Shown here: in pieces, positions 23,365 to 32,936 of the stretch
Layout: each line of letters opens with the position of its first letter
How positions within the stretch are numbered: position 1 is the first letter of the stretch
Origin: Sphingomonas changnyeongensis
GTDB lineage: Bacteria; Pseudomonadota; Alphaproteobacteria; Sphingomonadales; Sphingomonadaceae
NCBI RefSeq assembly: GCF_009913435.1
Contig: NZ_CP047895.1
Location: 2,116,501 to 2,180,500, forward strand
DNA: 64,000 nucleotides
Direction of reading: 5' to 3'
Position numbers and translations under genes: made by a program
Notes under the pieces: generated by a model
Databases searched by the model: none
What the model was told of the DNA's origin: nothing
Seen by the model: only the letters and a program-made list of their open reading frames with translations

Positions 23365-24684
23365 CTACACCGCGCTGCTGAACTGGCGCTGGCCGGGTTC
23401 CCGGTGCCGGTCGAAACAGGCGGCAATGCCGCGTGCATAGGCCAGTGCCGATGGCGCGATGCGGACTTCGCCGTTGCCCAGCGTCACCAGCCCGGCATCG
23501 GCAAAGGGCGTCAGCCGATCGAGCGCATCGACAAAGCGTCCCGCTGGCACCTTGGCATGGCCCCGGCACAGCAGATGTTCGATGATCCGACCGCGCAGCT
23601 GGTCCTCCCCGTCCCGCGCCACACCGCGTTCGGTCGCCAGCAGCTCGGCGGTCACGTTCATCCGGTAACGGCCCGCGCTTTTGTCATTCTGGACGATCAG
23701 ATGCGGAAACTGGCTGATCGCACTCGCCCCCAGGCCCAGAAGATATTGTGAGGTATCATCTGTAAAGCCTTGGAAGTTGCGGAATATCCGATCTTCCTTC
23801 ACTGCCCGTCCCACCGGGTCCGTCGGCTTTGCGAAATGATCAAAGCCAACCGGCACATAGCCATGCCGGGCCAGCAGATGATAGGCAAATGCCGCCTGGC
23901 GGAACCGGGCATAGCCGTCGGGAAGCTGGCTGGCGTCGATGCGTCGCTGGCGCGGCAGCATGTGCGGCACATGGGCATAGCCGAACACCGCCAGCCGGTC
24001 GGCCCCGAGCGCCACCGACTGGTGGATGCTGTCTTCCAGCGCCGCAATGTCCTGCCCCGGCAGGCCATACATCAGATCATGATTGATCGACGCGACACCC
24101 GCCCGGCGCAGGCCGGCGGTGACCTCTGCGATCAGCTCGGTCGGCTGCACGCGCCCGATCCGCGCCTGCACCTCGGCCGCAAAGGTCTGGACGCCAAGGC
24201 TGGCGCGCTGAAAGCCGCAGGTCGCGAGCATGGCTTCCCACTCGCTGCTCCAGCTGCGCGGATCGAGTTCGACCGACAGGATCGGGGCCGGCGCATCGAA
24301 CCGGTCGCGCAGCTGCGCGACCAGCCCGGCCATCGCCTCGGCGGAAATGGCATTGGGGCTGCCGCCGCCAAAGGCGATGCGCCCCACCCGCACCCTCGCC
24401 GCCACCCGGCGGGCGAGCAGGTCGATCTCCGCACTCAGCGCGTCGAGATAGGCGGTCAGCCGCGCGCTGCGATTGGCGGCACCCGTGTTGCAGCCGCAAT
24501 ACCAGCAGATTTCGTGGCAATAGGGGATGTGGAGATAGAGCGACACCTCCGCCCCCGGCGCGATCGCGGCCAGTGCCGCGTCATGCGCGCTGCGCTCAAC
24601 CCCCTCGGTGAACTCGGCGGCGGTCGGATAGCTGGTGTAGCGCGGCACCGGCCGGGCGAGCAGATCGGAATGATAAGGCCACAT
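23365..24684 (-). CDS. hemN: Oxygen-independent coproporphyrinogen III dehydrogenase
   Basis: Radical SAM enzyme (439 residues) making protoporphyrinogen IX precursors without oxygen. The 4Fe-4S site is CHEICWYCGC in LHIPYCHEICWYCG, followed by AFGGGSPN and the SVELDPRSW segment; YGLPGQD lies near 215. ATG 24684 is chosen over the TTG at 24690. It lies next to the cbb3 oxidase locus, which needs haem under low oxygen. No FNR/Anr box is visible in the short upstream gap. Confidence 0.93.
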   Translation of the reverse strand: MWPYHSDLLARPVPRYTSYPTAAEFTEGVERSAHDAALAAIAPGAEVSLYLHIPYCHEICWYCGCNTGAANRSARLTAYLDALSAEIDLLARRVAARVRVGRIAFGGGSPNAISAEAMAGLVAQLRDRFDAPAPILSVELDPRSWSSEWEAMLATCGFQRASLGVQTFAAEVQARIGRVQPTELIAEVTAGLRRAGVASINHDLMYGLPGQDIAALEDSIHQSVALGADRLAVFGYAHVPHMLPRQRRIDASQLPDGYARFRQAAFAYHLLARHGYVPVGFDHFAKPTDPVGRAVKEDRIFRNFQGFTDDTSQYLLGLGASAISQFPHLIVQNDKSAGRYRMNVTAELLATERGVARDGEDQLRGRIIEHLLCRGHAKVPAGRFVDALDRLTPFADAGLVTLGNGEVRIAPSALAYARGIAACFDRHREPGQRQFSSAV

Positions 24685-24726
24685 GGCCAAAGCTTCGCGC
24701 CCGCCGGCCCGGCCAGCTATAGGGTG

Positions 24727-24942
24727 TTATACGGATCTCTTGCGGCTGGGCAGAGGCGCGTGACAGGCGGAGATGCAGGGCCGGTCATCGCTTGGGCCGC
24801 CGCCCCCCTCCTTGTCGAGCGGAATGCGGACCTGGCCGCCATTGCAGGTCGGAACCATGATGTGCCGCCTGGTCTCGCGCGCAGCCGCCGGCCAGGCGAG
24901 CATCAACACGGCCGCGAACGGCAGGATCGCCCGCCCGGTCAC
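24727..24942 (-). CDS. Small secreted protein at the end of the cco operon
   Basis: A 71-residue protein with a Sec signal peptide (residues 5-21, AAARE cleavage region) and two Cys residues in the mature part (TCNGGQ, CISAC). It overlaps ccoS by four bases (ATGA), so it is translated with the cco maturation genes. I recognise no family. A periplasmic helper in copper or haem handling for the oxidase is a guess from position. Confidence 0.6.
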   Translation of the reverse strand: MTGRAILPFAAVLMLAWPAAARETRRHIMVPTCNGGQVRIPLDKEGGGGPSDDRPCISACHAPLPSRKRSV

Positions 24943-25133
24943 AGCCCAGGTTCCCTGCCGGTGGCTGACGTCATGGCGGCAGGGACGCTCACGCCGTCCT
25001 CGTCAATCAGGATGCGCAGCGCCGCGCCGTCCATATCGTCATATTGGCCGGCCCCGAGCGACCAGAGAAAGGCTGCCAGCCCGCCAAGGCCGAGCAGCAG
25101 CGCAACCGGGATCAGAAAGGCAAGCCCGCTCAT
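24939..25133 (-). CDS. ccoS: cbb3 oxidase maturation protein CcoS
   Basis: Small inner-membrane protein (64 residues) with one N-terminal TM helix (FLIPVALLLGLGGLAAFLW) and a short acidic tail containing QYDDMDGAALRIL, the usual CcoS pattern. CcoS is needed for cofactor insertion into CcoN. It overlaps ccoI upstream (ATGA-type) and the small secreted gene downstream. Confidence 0.9.
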   Translation of the reverse strand: MSGLAFLIPVALLLGLGGLAAFLWSLGAGQYDDMDGAALRILIDEDGVSVPAAMTSATGREPGL

Positions 25134-27271
25134 CGTGCACAGCTCCTCAGGCGCAGCGCGTTTGCCACCACGATCAGCGACGAACTCGACATGGCGATCG
25201 CCGCCACCAGCGGCGTGACATGGCCAAGAATGGCAAGCGGCACCGCCAGCGCATTGTAACCGATGGCGAGCACGAAGTTCTGCCCGACGATCCGCCGGGT
25301 CGCGCGCGCGGCGCGCACCGCGATCAGCGTGGGGGCAAGGCTGTCGCCCATGAACACCGCGTCGGCAGCCGTCTGGCCGACATCGCTGGCCGAGGCGGGC
25401 GCCAGCGAGACATGGCCGGCGGCCAGCGCCGGCCCGTCATTCAGCCCGTCGCCGATCATCAGCACATGATGGCCTGCCAATTTCAGCCGGTCGATGGCCG
25501 CCAATTTGTCTTCCGGACGCATCCGGACCTGAGCGGTCAGCCCAAGCGCGGCGGCGACCGGACGCACCGCCTCCCCCCGGTCGCCGGACAGGATGCCGAC
25601 ATCCATGCCCAGCGCCTTCATGCCGGCAACGGTCGCCGCCGCGTCGTCGCGCAGCCGATCCGCAAAGCACAGCCGCTTCGGCGCATCCTCGCCCAGCCGG
25701 AAGCCGGTTTCGAGCCCGTCATGCGCCGCGACGCCCAGCCCCACCCATTCGGTGCGGCCAAGCCGTGCGATCAGCCCGCCCACCCCGCCCCCGACGACCC
25801 GCCCTTCAACGCCCAGCCCCGGCGTTTCGCGCACATCGTCGAGCGTGGCGGCGATCACGCCCGCGCGCTGCAGCTCGATCGCCAGCGCACGGGCGACCGG
25901 ATGGGTGCTCGCCCGCGCCAGCGCCAGCGCAACCGGGCGTTCCTCGCCTTTGAGCGGCAGCGCCCCGACGGGCGTGGGGCGCCCCAGCGTCAGCGTGCCG
26001 GTCTTGTCCAGCCGCACGCAGTCCGCCTCGGCCAGCCGTTCGAGCGCGGAGCCATCCTTGATCAGCACCCCGCGCTTCATCAGCGCGCCCGCCGCCACGA
26101 TCTGCGCGGCGGGCACGGCAAGGCCGAGTGCGCACGGACAGGTGATGATCAGCACCGCCACCGCGACCAGCAGCGCGTCATGCCAGCCCGCCCCGACGAT
26201 CATCCAGCCGGCAAAGCTGAGCAGCGCGAGCAGATGCACGGCGGGGGCGTAAAGGCGCGCCGCCCGGTCCGCGATCCGCACATAGCGCGACCGTCCCTGG
26301 CCCGCCGCGTCCATCAGCCGGGCGATGCCGGCGATGGTCGTCGCTTCGCCCGCGGCGGTCACCCGGATGGCGAGCGGCGCATCGATGTTGAGCGTGCCCG
26401 CCACCACCCGCGAAGCCGGGGCGACCGGTTCCGGCCGGCTTTCGCCGGTGATCAGCGACATGTCGAGCCGGCTGTCACCGCGCAGGACGATGCCGTCCGC
26501 GGCCAGCCTTTCGCCCGCCGCGACGATCAGCGTCATGTCGGGCGTGATTTCATCGGCGCGCCGCCATGCCGTCTGCCCGTCGGCAAGCTCGACCGCGCCG
26601 CCCGGCGCGGTTTCGCGCAGCAGCGCGGCAACGCCCGCGCGCGCCCGGTCGCGCATCACGCTGTCGAGCACGCGCCCGACCAGCAGGAAGAACAGCAGCG
26701 ACACCGCGCCGTCGAAATAGGCGTGCGGCCCGCCGGTCACGGTTTCAAACAGGCTGAGCGCGGTCGCCAGGATGACGCCGATCGAAATCGGCACGTCCAT
26801 GTTGGTCCGCCCGCGCCGCACCGCCGCCCAGGCGGAGGCGAAGAACGGCCGGCCCGCATAGGCGACGGTCGGCATCGCGATCAGCGCCGACAGCCAGTGG
26901 AACAGGTCGCGCGTCGCCCCGCTCGCCCCCGACCAGACCGAGACCGACAGCAGCATGATGTTCATCGCCGCAAAGCCCGCGACCGCCATCGCGCGAATGA
27001 GCGCGCGGCTTTCGCCCGCATCCTCGGTCGCTGCCGCGGCCGCGGCGGCGGCGATGGGCTGGGCCTCGAACCCGATCCCGGCCAGGGCGGCGCGGAGCTG
27101 GTCGGGCGTCAGGTCCGGCGCATGGTCGATGGCCACGCGCCGCGTCGTCATGTTGACGCGCGCGGCGCGGACCCCGGCCATCGGTGCCAGCCCGCGTTCG
27201 ATCTTTGCGATGCAGCCGGCGCAGCGCACGCCGGGCAGCGCAAACTCGCTATGTGCGATCGCGACTGTCAC
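25130..27271 (-). CDS. ccoI: Copper-transporting P1B-type ATPase CcoI/FixI
   Basis: P1B-ATPase (713 residues) that exports copper for assembly of the CuB centre of cbb3 oxidase. An N-terminal metal-binding HMA domain has RCAGC (Cys17, Cys20). The TM ion motif CPCALGLAVP, the phosphorylation motif DKTGTLTLG, and the GDGLNDGPALA hinge follow in order. It starts with GTG 27271 overlapping the fixH stop (GTGA). The CcoI assignment rests on its place between FixH and CcoS. Confidence 0.94.
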   Translation of the reverse strand: MTVAIAHSEFALPGVRCAGCIAKIERGLAPMAGVRAARVNMTTRRVAIDHAPDLTPDQLRAALAGIGFEAQPIAAAAAAAATEDAGESRALIRAMAVAGFAAMNIMLLSVSVWSGASGATRDLFHWLSALIAMPTVAYAGRPFFASAWAAVRRGRTNMDVPISIGVILATALSLFETVTGGPHAYFDGAVSLLFFLLVGRVLDSVMRDRARAGVAALLRETAPGGAVELADGQTAWRRADEITPDMTLIVAAGERLAADGIVLRGDSRLDMSLITGESRPEPVAPASRVVAGTLNIDAPLAIRVTAAGEATTIAGIARLMDAAGQGRSRYVRIADRAARLYAPAVHLLALLSFAGWMIVGAGWHDALLVAVAVLIITCPCALGLAVPAAQIVAAGALMKRGVLIKDGSALERLAEADCVRLDKTGTLTLGRPTPVGALPLKGEERPVALALARASTHPVARALAIELQRAGVIAATLDDVRETPGLGVEGRVVGGGVGGLIARLGRTEWVGLGVAAHDGLETGFRLGEDAPKRLCFADRLRDDAAATVAGMKALGMDVGILSGDRGEAVRPVAAALGLTAQVRMRPEDKLAAIDRLKLAGHHVLMIGDGLNDGPALAAGHVSLAPASASDVGQTAADAVFMGDSLAPTLIAVRAARATRRIVGQNFVLAIGYNALAVPLAILGHVTPLVAAIAMSSSSLIVVANALRLRSCAR

Positions 27272-27780
27272 AGCCGCACATCCGCTGCAAAGCGCGCCGG
27301 GGCGGCAGCGCCGTCCGCTTTATCCAGGCCCGCTTTCCCCCGGCCCGGTTTCGCCCAGATCGTCGCGCGCAGCTGCCACCGCCCGGCGGGCAGCCGCTCC
27401 GCCGCGCGGTAGCGGCCCGGTGACTGCTCGACAAAGCTGAGCGCACGTTCAGGCGCGCGGCCGAGCGGGTGGCTGGCCACGGCCTCGACCCTGCTGCCGG
27501 GGCGGCTGGTGATCACCACATGGCCGGCATCGGCGGCAAAGCCCGCCTGCCAGCCGGCATCGTCCTGCGCCCGCGCCTCGGCCAGCCAGCCGTTGAAGCG
27601 CTGCGAGGCGACATAGCTGTTGTCGACCACCTTGCCGCCAAAGCTCATCGTCGCCAGCACCGCCATGGTCAGATTGACCCCGATCACCACCGCGAAAAAG
27701 CCGGTGATCGCACCCGCCATGTGGCGGCCGGTAAAGCCGCGCGGCGCGTCTCCGCCGCCTGCCATCGCCCGCTTGCTCAC
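27268..27780 (-). CDS. fixH: FixH-like cbb3 assembly protein
   Basis: Protein of 170 residues with an N-terminal TM helix (about 20-45, GAITGFFAVVIGVNLTMAV) and a periplasmic beta-rich domain with YVASQRFNGWL near 56. FixH helps the CcoI pump deliver copper. GTG 27780 overlaps the ccoG stop (GTGA), and its own stop overlaps ccoI. Confidence 0.88.
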   Translation of the reverse strand: MSKRAMAGGGDAPRGFTGRHMAGAITGFFAVVIGVNLTMAVLATMSFGGKVVDNSYVASQRFNGWLAEARAQDDAGWQAGFAADAGHVVITSRPGSRVEAVASHPLGRAPERALSFVEQSPGRYRAAERLPAGRWQLRATIWAKPGRGKAGLDKADGAAAPARFAADVRL

Positions 27781-29270
27781 TCGCCCTCCTCCGGCTTTTC
27801 AAAGCGCAGTTCGTCGGTATCGCCCGCCGGTTCACCATCGAGGGCAACCAGCCTCAATGCGTAGTTGTCCGGAGCGGTGCGCGGCGCGCGGATGTAAATC
27901 CGGCGCTTCTCGACCTGATCGGCGGGAACGGTGATGGTCAGGCCGCGCGCGGCGCTGCGTTCATTGGTGAGCGAATCCCACAACGCGCCGCCGGGCAGCC
28001 CGACCAGCTCGATCCGGACCGGGCGGGGCCGCGCCTCCATGTTGCGCACCTTGACCGTCACCGCGTTGCGGATGTCGCCATCGGCCAGCCGCACCCACAG
28101 CGGGTTGCGGTCGGGCGTGACCGACAGGTCGAGCCGGGTGCGCGCGCCGAGCGACAGCACCATCGCCATGCCGACCGCCGCCCACAGCCCGAAATAGAGC
28201 AAGGTCCGCGACCGCAGCAGCGTCCGCCGGATCGGCACCGGCGGCGCGCCGGCGGCTTCCGCGCGGCAATCCTCGAACGTCGCATAATCGATCAGCCCGC
28301 GCGGACGGTCGATCTTCGCCATCACCGCGTCACAGGCATCGATGCACAGTGCGCAGGTGATGCAGGCCAGTTGCGGCCCCTCGCGGATGTCGATCCCGGT
28401 CGGGCAGACCTGGACGCAGGCCGAACAGTCGATGCAGTCCCCGGTCGGCGCACCCGCCGCCTCGGCGCGCTTGGCCCCATGGCTGCGCGGCTCGCCGCGC
28501 CAGTCCTTGTAGGTGACGATCAGCGAGCGTTCGTCGAGCATCGCCGCCTGGATGCGCGGCCAGGGGCACATATAGATGCAGACCTGTTCGCGCATCCAGC
28601 CGGCAAAGACATAGGTGGTGGCGGTGAGCACGCCGACGGTTGCATAGGCGACCATCGCCGCCTGACCGGTCAGGAAGTCGCGCGCCAGCGTCGGCGCATC
28701 GGCGAAATAGAAAATCCACGCCCCGCCGGTCGCCATCGCGATCAGCAGCCACAGGCCATGCTTGGCCAGCCGCTTCATGACCTTGGCCGGGCCGATCGGC
28801 GCGGCGCGCAGCCGGAGCTGGGCATTGCGGTCGCCGTCGATCCAGCGTTCGACATGCAGGAACAGGTCGGTCCACACGGTCTGCGGGCAGGCGTAGCCGC
28901 ACCAGGCGCGCCCGACCGCAGAGGTAATCAGGAACAGCCCGATCCCCGCCATCACCAGCAGTCCGGCGACATAATAGAATTCGTGCGGCCAGATCTCGAC
29001 CGCGAAGAAATAGAAGCGGCGATGCGCGAGATCGACCAGCACCGCCTGATCGGGAGCGTAAGGCCCCCGATCCCAGCGCAGCCAGGGCGTGACGTAATAG
29101 ACCGCCAGCGTCGCCGCCATGATCGCCCATTTGAGCCGCCGGTAAAATCCGTCCACGGCGCGCGGAAAAATGTCCGCGCGCCGGACATAAAGGCTTTCGG
29201 GCGGCGGCGGCGGGGCCGGGCGCTGGCCCTTCCCCTTTGGCGCGGCGACGCTGGCCCCGGCGGGTGTCAT
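27777..29270 (-). CDS. ccoG: Cupric reductase / cbb3 assembly protein CcoG (FixG)
   Basis: Membrane ferredoxin-like protein (497 residues) that reduces Cu(II) for oxidase assembly. Several TM helices in the first 220 residues include GRAWCGYACPQTVW. Two 4Fe-4S clusters follow: CIDCSACVQVCP and CITCALCIDACD. The C-terminal periplasmic IgG-like domain (about 380-497) is typical of FixG. It starts 3 bp after ccoP ends. Confidence 0.94.
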   Translation of the reverse strand: MTPAGASVAAPKGKGQRPAPPPPPESLYVRRADIFPRAVDGFYRRLKWAIMAATLAVYYVTPWLRWDRGPYAPDQAVLVDLAHRRFYFFAVEIWPHEFYYVAGLLVMAGIGLFLITSAVGRAWCGYACPQTVWTDLFLHVERWIDGDRNAQLRLRAAPIGPAKVMKRLAKHGLWLLIAMATGGAWIFYFADAPTLARDFLTGQAAMVAYATVGVLTATTYVFAGWMREQVCIYMCPWPRIQAAMLDERSLIVTYKDWRGEPRSHGAKRAEAAGAPTGDCIDCSACVQVCPTGIDIREGPQLACITCALCIDACDAVMAKIDRPRGLIDYATFEDCRAEAAGAPPVPIRRTLLRSRTLLYFGLWAAVGMAMVLSLGARTRLDLSVTPDRNPLWVRLADGDIRNAVTVKVRNMEARPRPVRIELVGLPGGALWDSLTNERSAARGLTITVPADQVEKRRIYIRAPRTAPDNYALRLVALDGEPAGDTDELRFEKPEEGE

Positions 29271-29272
29271 CG

Positions 29273-30133
29273 TTATTCCCCGCCGCCCAGGCTGTGGACA
29301 TAGGCGGCGAGCATGTTGAGCGTCGCCGCATCAAGCTTGCGGTTCCAGCCCGGCATCACGCCGTAACGCGCATTGGTGACCGTCTGGGTCAGCGCCGCAC
29401 GGTCGCCGCCATATAGCCAGATCGCATCGGTCAGGTTGGGCGCGCCCAGCGCGCGGTCGCCCTTGCCCTCGGCCCCGTGGCAGGCAGCGCAACTGTCGGC
29501 ATAAAGCTGCGCCCCGCGCTGTGCGGACCGGCTCGGCGCTTCCGCGCCCGCAATCACCCGGACGTGCGACACGACATCGGCGATCTGGCCTGCATTCAGG
29601 ATGCCGTCGCGGCCAAAGGCCGGCATTTGCGACATGCGCGTCGCCTCGTCGCCCGGATGGCGGATGCCATGTTCAAGCGTGGTGTGGATGGCGCGCAGAT
29701 CGCCGCCCCACAGCCAGTCATTGTCGTTGAGGTTCGGATAGCCGGGCGATCCCGCCGCCCCCGCGCCATGGCACTGGACGCAGTTGACCTTGAACGCAGC
29801 GCGTCCGCCCTCGACCGCCGCGCCCATCAGCCGGGGATCGGCGGCGATCTGCTCGATCGGCAGGCTGGCGAGTGCCTGTTCGGTGCCGGCGCGCGCCGCC
29901 TTGGCCGCTGCCTGTTCCTGGGCAAACTGGCCCCGGCTGCTCCAGTTGAGCATGCCCGCCGTGGCAGTGCTCAGCAGCGGCACCGCCGGATAGGCGACCA
30001 TATAGCCGAGCGCGAAGATGATCGTCGCATAGAAGGTCCACAGCCACCAGCGCGGCAGCGGGGTGTTCAGTTCCTCGATCCCGTCCCATTCATGATGGGT
30101 GGTTTCGACCGAAGGCAGGTTCGTGTCAGCCAT
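29273..30133 (-). CDS. ccoP: cbb3 cytochrome oxidase dihaem subunit CcoP
   Basis: Membrane-anchored dihaem cytochrome c (286 residues). An N-terminal acidic/Pro leader (EELNTPLPRWW) and a TM helix near 30-50 precede two cytochrome c domains with haem sites CVQCHG and CAACHG. It passes electrons from the cytochrome c pool towards CcoO. It overlaps ccoQ by a few bases. Confidence 0.95.
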   Translation of the reverse strand: MADTNLPSVETTHHEWDGIEELNTPLPRWWLWTFYATIIFALGYMVAYPAVPLLSTATAGMLNWSSRGQFAQEQAAAKAARAGTEQALASLPIEQIAADPRLMGAAVEGGRAAFKVNCVQCHGAGAAGSPGYPNLNDNDWLWGGDLRAIHTTLEHGIRHPGDEATRMSQMPAFGRDGILNAGQIADVVSHVRVIAGAEAPSRSAQRGAQLYADSCAACHGAEGKGDRALGAPNLTDAIWLYGGDRAALTQTVTNARYGVMPGWNRKLDAATLNMLAAYVHSLGGGE

Positions 30134-30290
30134 GACGCGGTTCCTCGTCGCTCAGCGGAATGAGGCTGGCGTTCAGATGATGGGGCCGGGCACCGGGCCG
30201 GAAGGCGCGGATGACGGCGGTCACAAAGACGATGACCAGGAAAAGCAGGCCAAAGCTGTCGGCCAGCTCGCGCAGCAGATGGTAGCTCAT
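30126..30290 (-). CDS. ccoQ: cbb3 oxidase small subunit CcoQ
   Basis: Small 54-residue protein with one TM helix ([15 protein letters not shown]) and a polar tail with [11 protein letters not shown]. It stabilises the complex. It overlaps the ends of ccoO (ATGA) and ccoP, giving the standard N-O-Q-P order. The stop at 30126-30128 was placed by hand because the gene is short. Confidence 0.88.
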   Translation of the reverse strand: MSYHLLRELADSFGLLFLVIVFVTAVIRAFRPGARPHHLNASLIPLSDEEPRHG

Positions 30291-31021
30291 CTGGCCTGCT
30301 CCATCGCCGCCGCCTTGCGCGTATCGACCAGCGTGCCGAGCATCTGCAGATAGGCGACCAGCGCGTCCATCTCGGTCACGCGGGCGGGATCGCCGTCATA
30401 ATCGCGCACCTGGGCGGTCGGATAACGCTTCAGGAAATCGGCGCTGTCGGCGGCGGGATCGGCCTGGGCGAACAGATCGGCCCGGGCATTGGCGACCTGG
30501 TCGTCGCGGTACGGCACGCCCACCCGGCGCAGCGCGGTCAGGCTGGCCGTCATGTCGGGCACCTTGAGCTCGCGCGTCGCCAGAAAGGCATAGCCGGGCA
30601 TGATCGACTCCGGCACCACCGCCTGCGGGTTCTTCAGATGCTGGACATGCCATTCATCCGAATAGCGTCCGCCGACCCGCGCCAGATCCGGCCCGGTGCG
30701 CTTTGATCCCCATTGGAACGGGTGATCATACATGCTCTCGGCCGCCAGGCTGTAATGGCCATAGCGTTCGACCTCGTCGCGGAACGGACGGATCATCTGG
30801 CTGTGGCAGTTGAAACAGCCTTCGCGGACATAGATGTCGCGCCCCGCCTGTTCGAGCGGCGTGTAGGGCCGGACCCCGTCGACCTTTTCGATCGTCGAGT
30901 CGATCCAGAACAGCGGCGCGATCTCGACGATCCCGCCAATGGCCACGGTGATGAGCGACAGGACCATCAGCAGCGTGACGTTGCGTTCGATCCTGCCATG
31001 GTCGAGGATTTTGGTCGCCAT
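30287..31021 (-). CDS. ccoO: cbb3 cytochrome oxidase monohaem subunit CcoO
   Basis: Membrane-bound monohaem cytochrome c (244 residues). N-terminal TM helix ([18 protein letters not shown]) and haem site [16 protein letters not shown], followed by [18 protein letters not shown], all standard for CcoO. It receives electrons from CcoP and passes them to CcoN. The gap to ccoN is 11 bp, and its 3' end overlaps ccoQ. Confidence 0.96.
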   Translation of the reverse strand: MATKILDHGRIERNVTLLMVLSLITVAIGGIVEIAPLFWIDSTIEKVDGVRPYTPLEQAGRDIYVREGCFNCHSQMIRPFRDEVERYGHYSLAAESMYDHPFQWGSKRTGPDLARVGGRYSDEWHVQHLKNPQAVVPESIMPGYAFLATRELKVPDMTASLTALRRVGVPYRDDQVANARADLFAQADPAADSADFLKRYPTAQVRDYDGDPARVTEMDALVAYLQMLGTLVDTRKAAAMEQAR

Positions 31022-31032
31022 GTCGGGGTTCC

Positions 31033-32706
31033 TTATTCAGCGGCGATCGCATGGGCCGGCGCCATGGCGGCGCGGGCGGGCAGAGGATGGTCGGCAGCCG
31101 GGTCATAGGGCGCGTCGGCGAGCGGCGCTTCGTCGCGCAGCCGGCCACGGATCGTCTGGGCGATGTTCCAGACCATGAACGCCGCGCCGAGCAGGTAGAG
31201 CGCGCCGCCCGCCGCCCGGATCAGGTAATAGGGCTTCATCGCGGCGACGACTTCGGCGAAGGAATAGACGAGATAGCCGTCCGCCCCATATTCGCGCCAC
31301 ATCAGCCCCTGCATGATGCCCGCCACCCACATGGCCGAGGCGTAGAGGACGATGCCCGCCGTCGCGCACCAGAAGTGCCAGTTGATCATGCGCAGCGAAT
31401 AGAGCCGGGTGCGCTGCCACAGCCGCGGGGTCATGAAATAGACCGCCGCAAAGCTGATCATGCCGACCCAGCCGAGCGCGCCCGAATGGACATGGCCGAT
31501 CGTCCAGTCGGTGTAATGCGACAGCGAGTTCACTGCCTTCACCGACATCAGCGGGCCTTCGAAGGTGCTCATCCCGTAAAAGGCGAGCGCCAGCACCATC
31601 ATGCGAATGATCGGATCGGTGCGGATCTTGTCCCACGCGCCCGACAGGGTCATCAGGCCGTTGATCATCCCGCCCCAGCTGGGCATCCACAGCATGATCG
31701 AAAACACCATGCCCAGCGTCTGCGCCCAATCGGGCAGCGCGGTGTAATGCAGATGGTGCGGACCCGCCCAGATATAGAGGAAGATCAGCGACCAGAAATG
31801 GACGATCGACAGCCGGTAGCTGTAGACCGGGCGCTCGGCCTGTTTCGGCACGAAATAATACATCATGCCCAGAAAACCGGCGGTCAGGAAGAAACCGACC
31901 GCATTATGGCCGTACCACCACTGGGTCAGCGCATCCTGCACCCCGGCAAAGGCCGAATAGGATTTGGCCCCCACCAGGCTGACCGGCAGCGACAGGTTGT
32001 TGACAAGGTGAAGCATCGCCACGGTGATGATGAAGGCGATGTAGAACCAGTTGGCGACATAGATATGCGGCTCGTGCCGGCGCACGATCGTGCCGAGATA
32101 GACGGCCAGATACGCAACCCAGACCAGGGTCAGCCAGATGTCGACATACCATTCGGGCTCTGCATATTCGCGGCCCTCGGTGATGCCGAGCAGATAGCCG
32201 GTCGCCGCCAGCACGATGAACAGCTGATAGCCCCAGAACACGAACCGGGCGAGCGCGGGAAAGGCGAGCCGCGCCCGGCACGTCCGCTGCACCACCCAGA
32301 AGCTGGTGGCGATCAGCGCATTGCCGCCAAAGGCGAAGATCACCGCCGAGGTGTGGAGCGGCCGCAGCCGCCCGAAGGTCGTGTATTCAAGCCCGAGATT
32401 GAGCGCGGGAAAGGCGAGCTGAAGGGCGATGTAAAGCCCGGCGATGAAGCCGGCCATGCCCCAGAACAGCGTCGCGATCACGCCCAGCCGGATCAGGTCG
32501 TCGTCATAGCCGGCGGGCGCGGTGCGCGGCTGCCCGAGCGCCGGATCGCCCGCGCCGCGCGCGGTGACGAAGGCGGTGACGAGCGCGGCCAGCCCGGCAA
32601 TCGTCATATGTGTCGTAAAGCCGGCATCGGCGGCGGCGATGGCGGCGGCGAGCGCGATCAGCGCCAGGCCGAGCCAGCCGAATGTCTTGAGCGTGAGAGT
32701 GACCAT
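31033..32706 (-). CDS. ccoN: cbb3 cytochrome oxidase catalytic subunit CcoN
   Basis: Haem-copper oxidase catalytic subunit (557 residues), about 12 TM helices. The His ligands of haem b and the CuB site appear in [32 protein letters not shown] and [16 protein letters not shown], with [14 protein letters not shown] near the end. ATG 32706 is chosen because the longer frame runs into a non-matching leader; AGGGA lies 8 bases upstream. It opens the cco operon. The 230 bp upstream hold no clear FNR/Anr box. Confidence 0.96.
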   Translation of the reverse strand: MVTLTLKTFGWLGLALIALAAAIAAADAGFTTHMTIAGLAALVTAFVTARGAGDPALGQPRTAPAGYDDDLIRLGVIATLFWGMAGFIAGLYIALQLAFPALNLGLEYTTFGRLRPLHTSAVIFAFGGNALIATSFWVVQRTCRARLAFPALARFVFWGYQLFIVLAATGYLLGITEGREYAEPEWYVDIWLTLVWVAYLAVYLGTIVRRHEPHIYVANWFYIAFIITVAMLHLVNNLSLPVSLVGAKSYSAFAGVQDALTQWWYGHNAVGFFLTAGFLGMMYYFVPKQAERPVYSYRLSIVHFWSLIFLYIWAGPHHLHYTALPDWAQTLGMVFSIMLWMPSWGGMINGLMTLSGAWDKIRTDPIIRMMVLALAFYGMSTFEGPLMSVKAVNSLSHYTDWTIGHVHSGALGWVGMISFAAVYFMTPRLWQRTRLYSLRMINWHFWCATAGIVLYASAMWVAGIMQGLMWREYGADGYLVYSFAEVVAAMKPYYLIRAAGGALYLLGAAFMVWNIAQTIRGRLRDEAPLADAPYDPAADHPLPARAAMAPAHAIAAE

Positions 32707-32936
32707 TCCCTTTTCCCTGCGCGAGCCGAATCCGGCGCCATGAAAGGGGGTGTTCCGGCCGCAACCGGCCTTTGTGCCCCACCGAGCAAATCCCCTTTGC
32801 TGCACTGCGGCTGAATACGGTTATCTACGGATGAGGCCGGGACGCATGGCGCACGGCGCGCGCACAGCCCTGCTTCTGCCGGTGCATAGGCACAGGCATC
32901 CTGTTCAGATCATGGGGAAAAACCGGGCGTTGCCGG

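Noticed and set aside
24773..27412. Very long open frame on + (879 codons) across hemN-ccoI
   Set aside because: It is antisense to ccoS, ccoI and fixH, has Arg/Pro/His-rich composition, and no domain. High GC content makes stop codons rare in shadow frames; the same holds for long frames at 31051-32814, 32973-35312 and 38046-40310.
32707..32936. FNR/Anr box upstream of ccoN
   Set aside because: I looked for TTGAT-N4-ATCAA-type sites here and upstream of hemN and saw none; regulation stays open.
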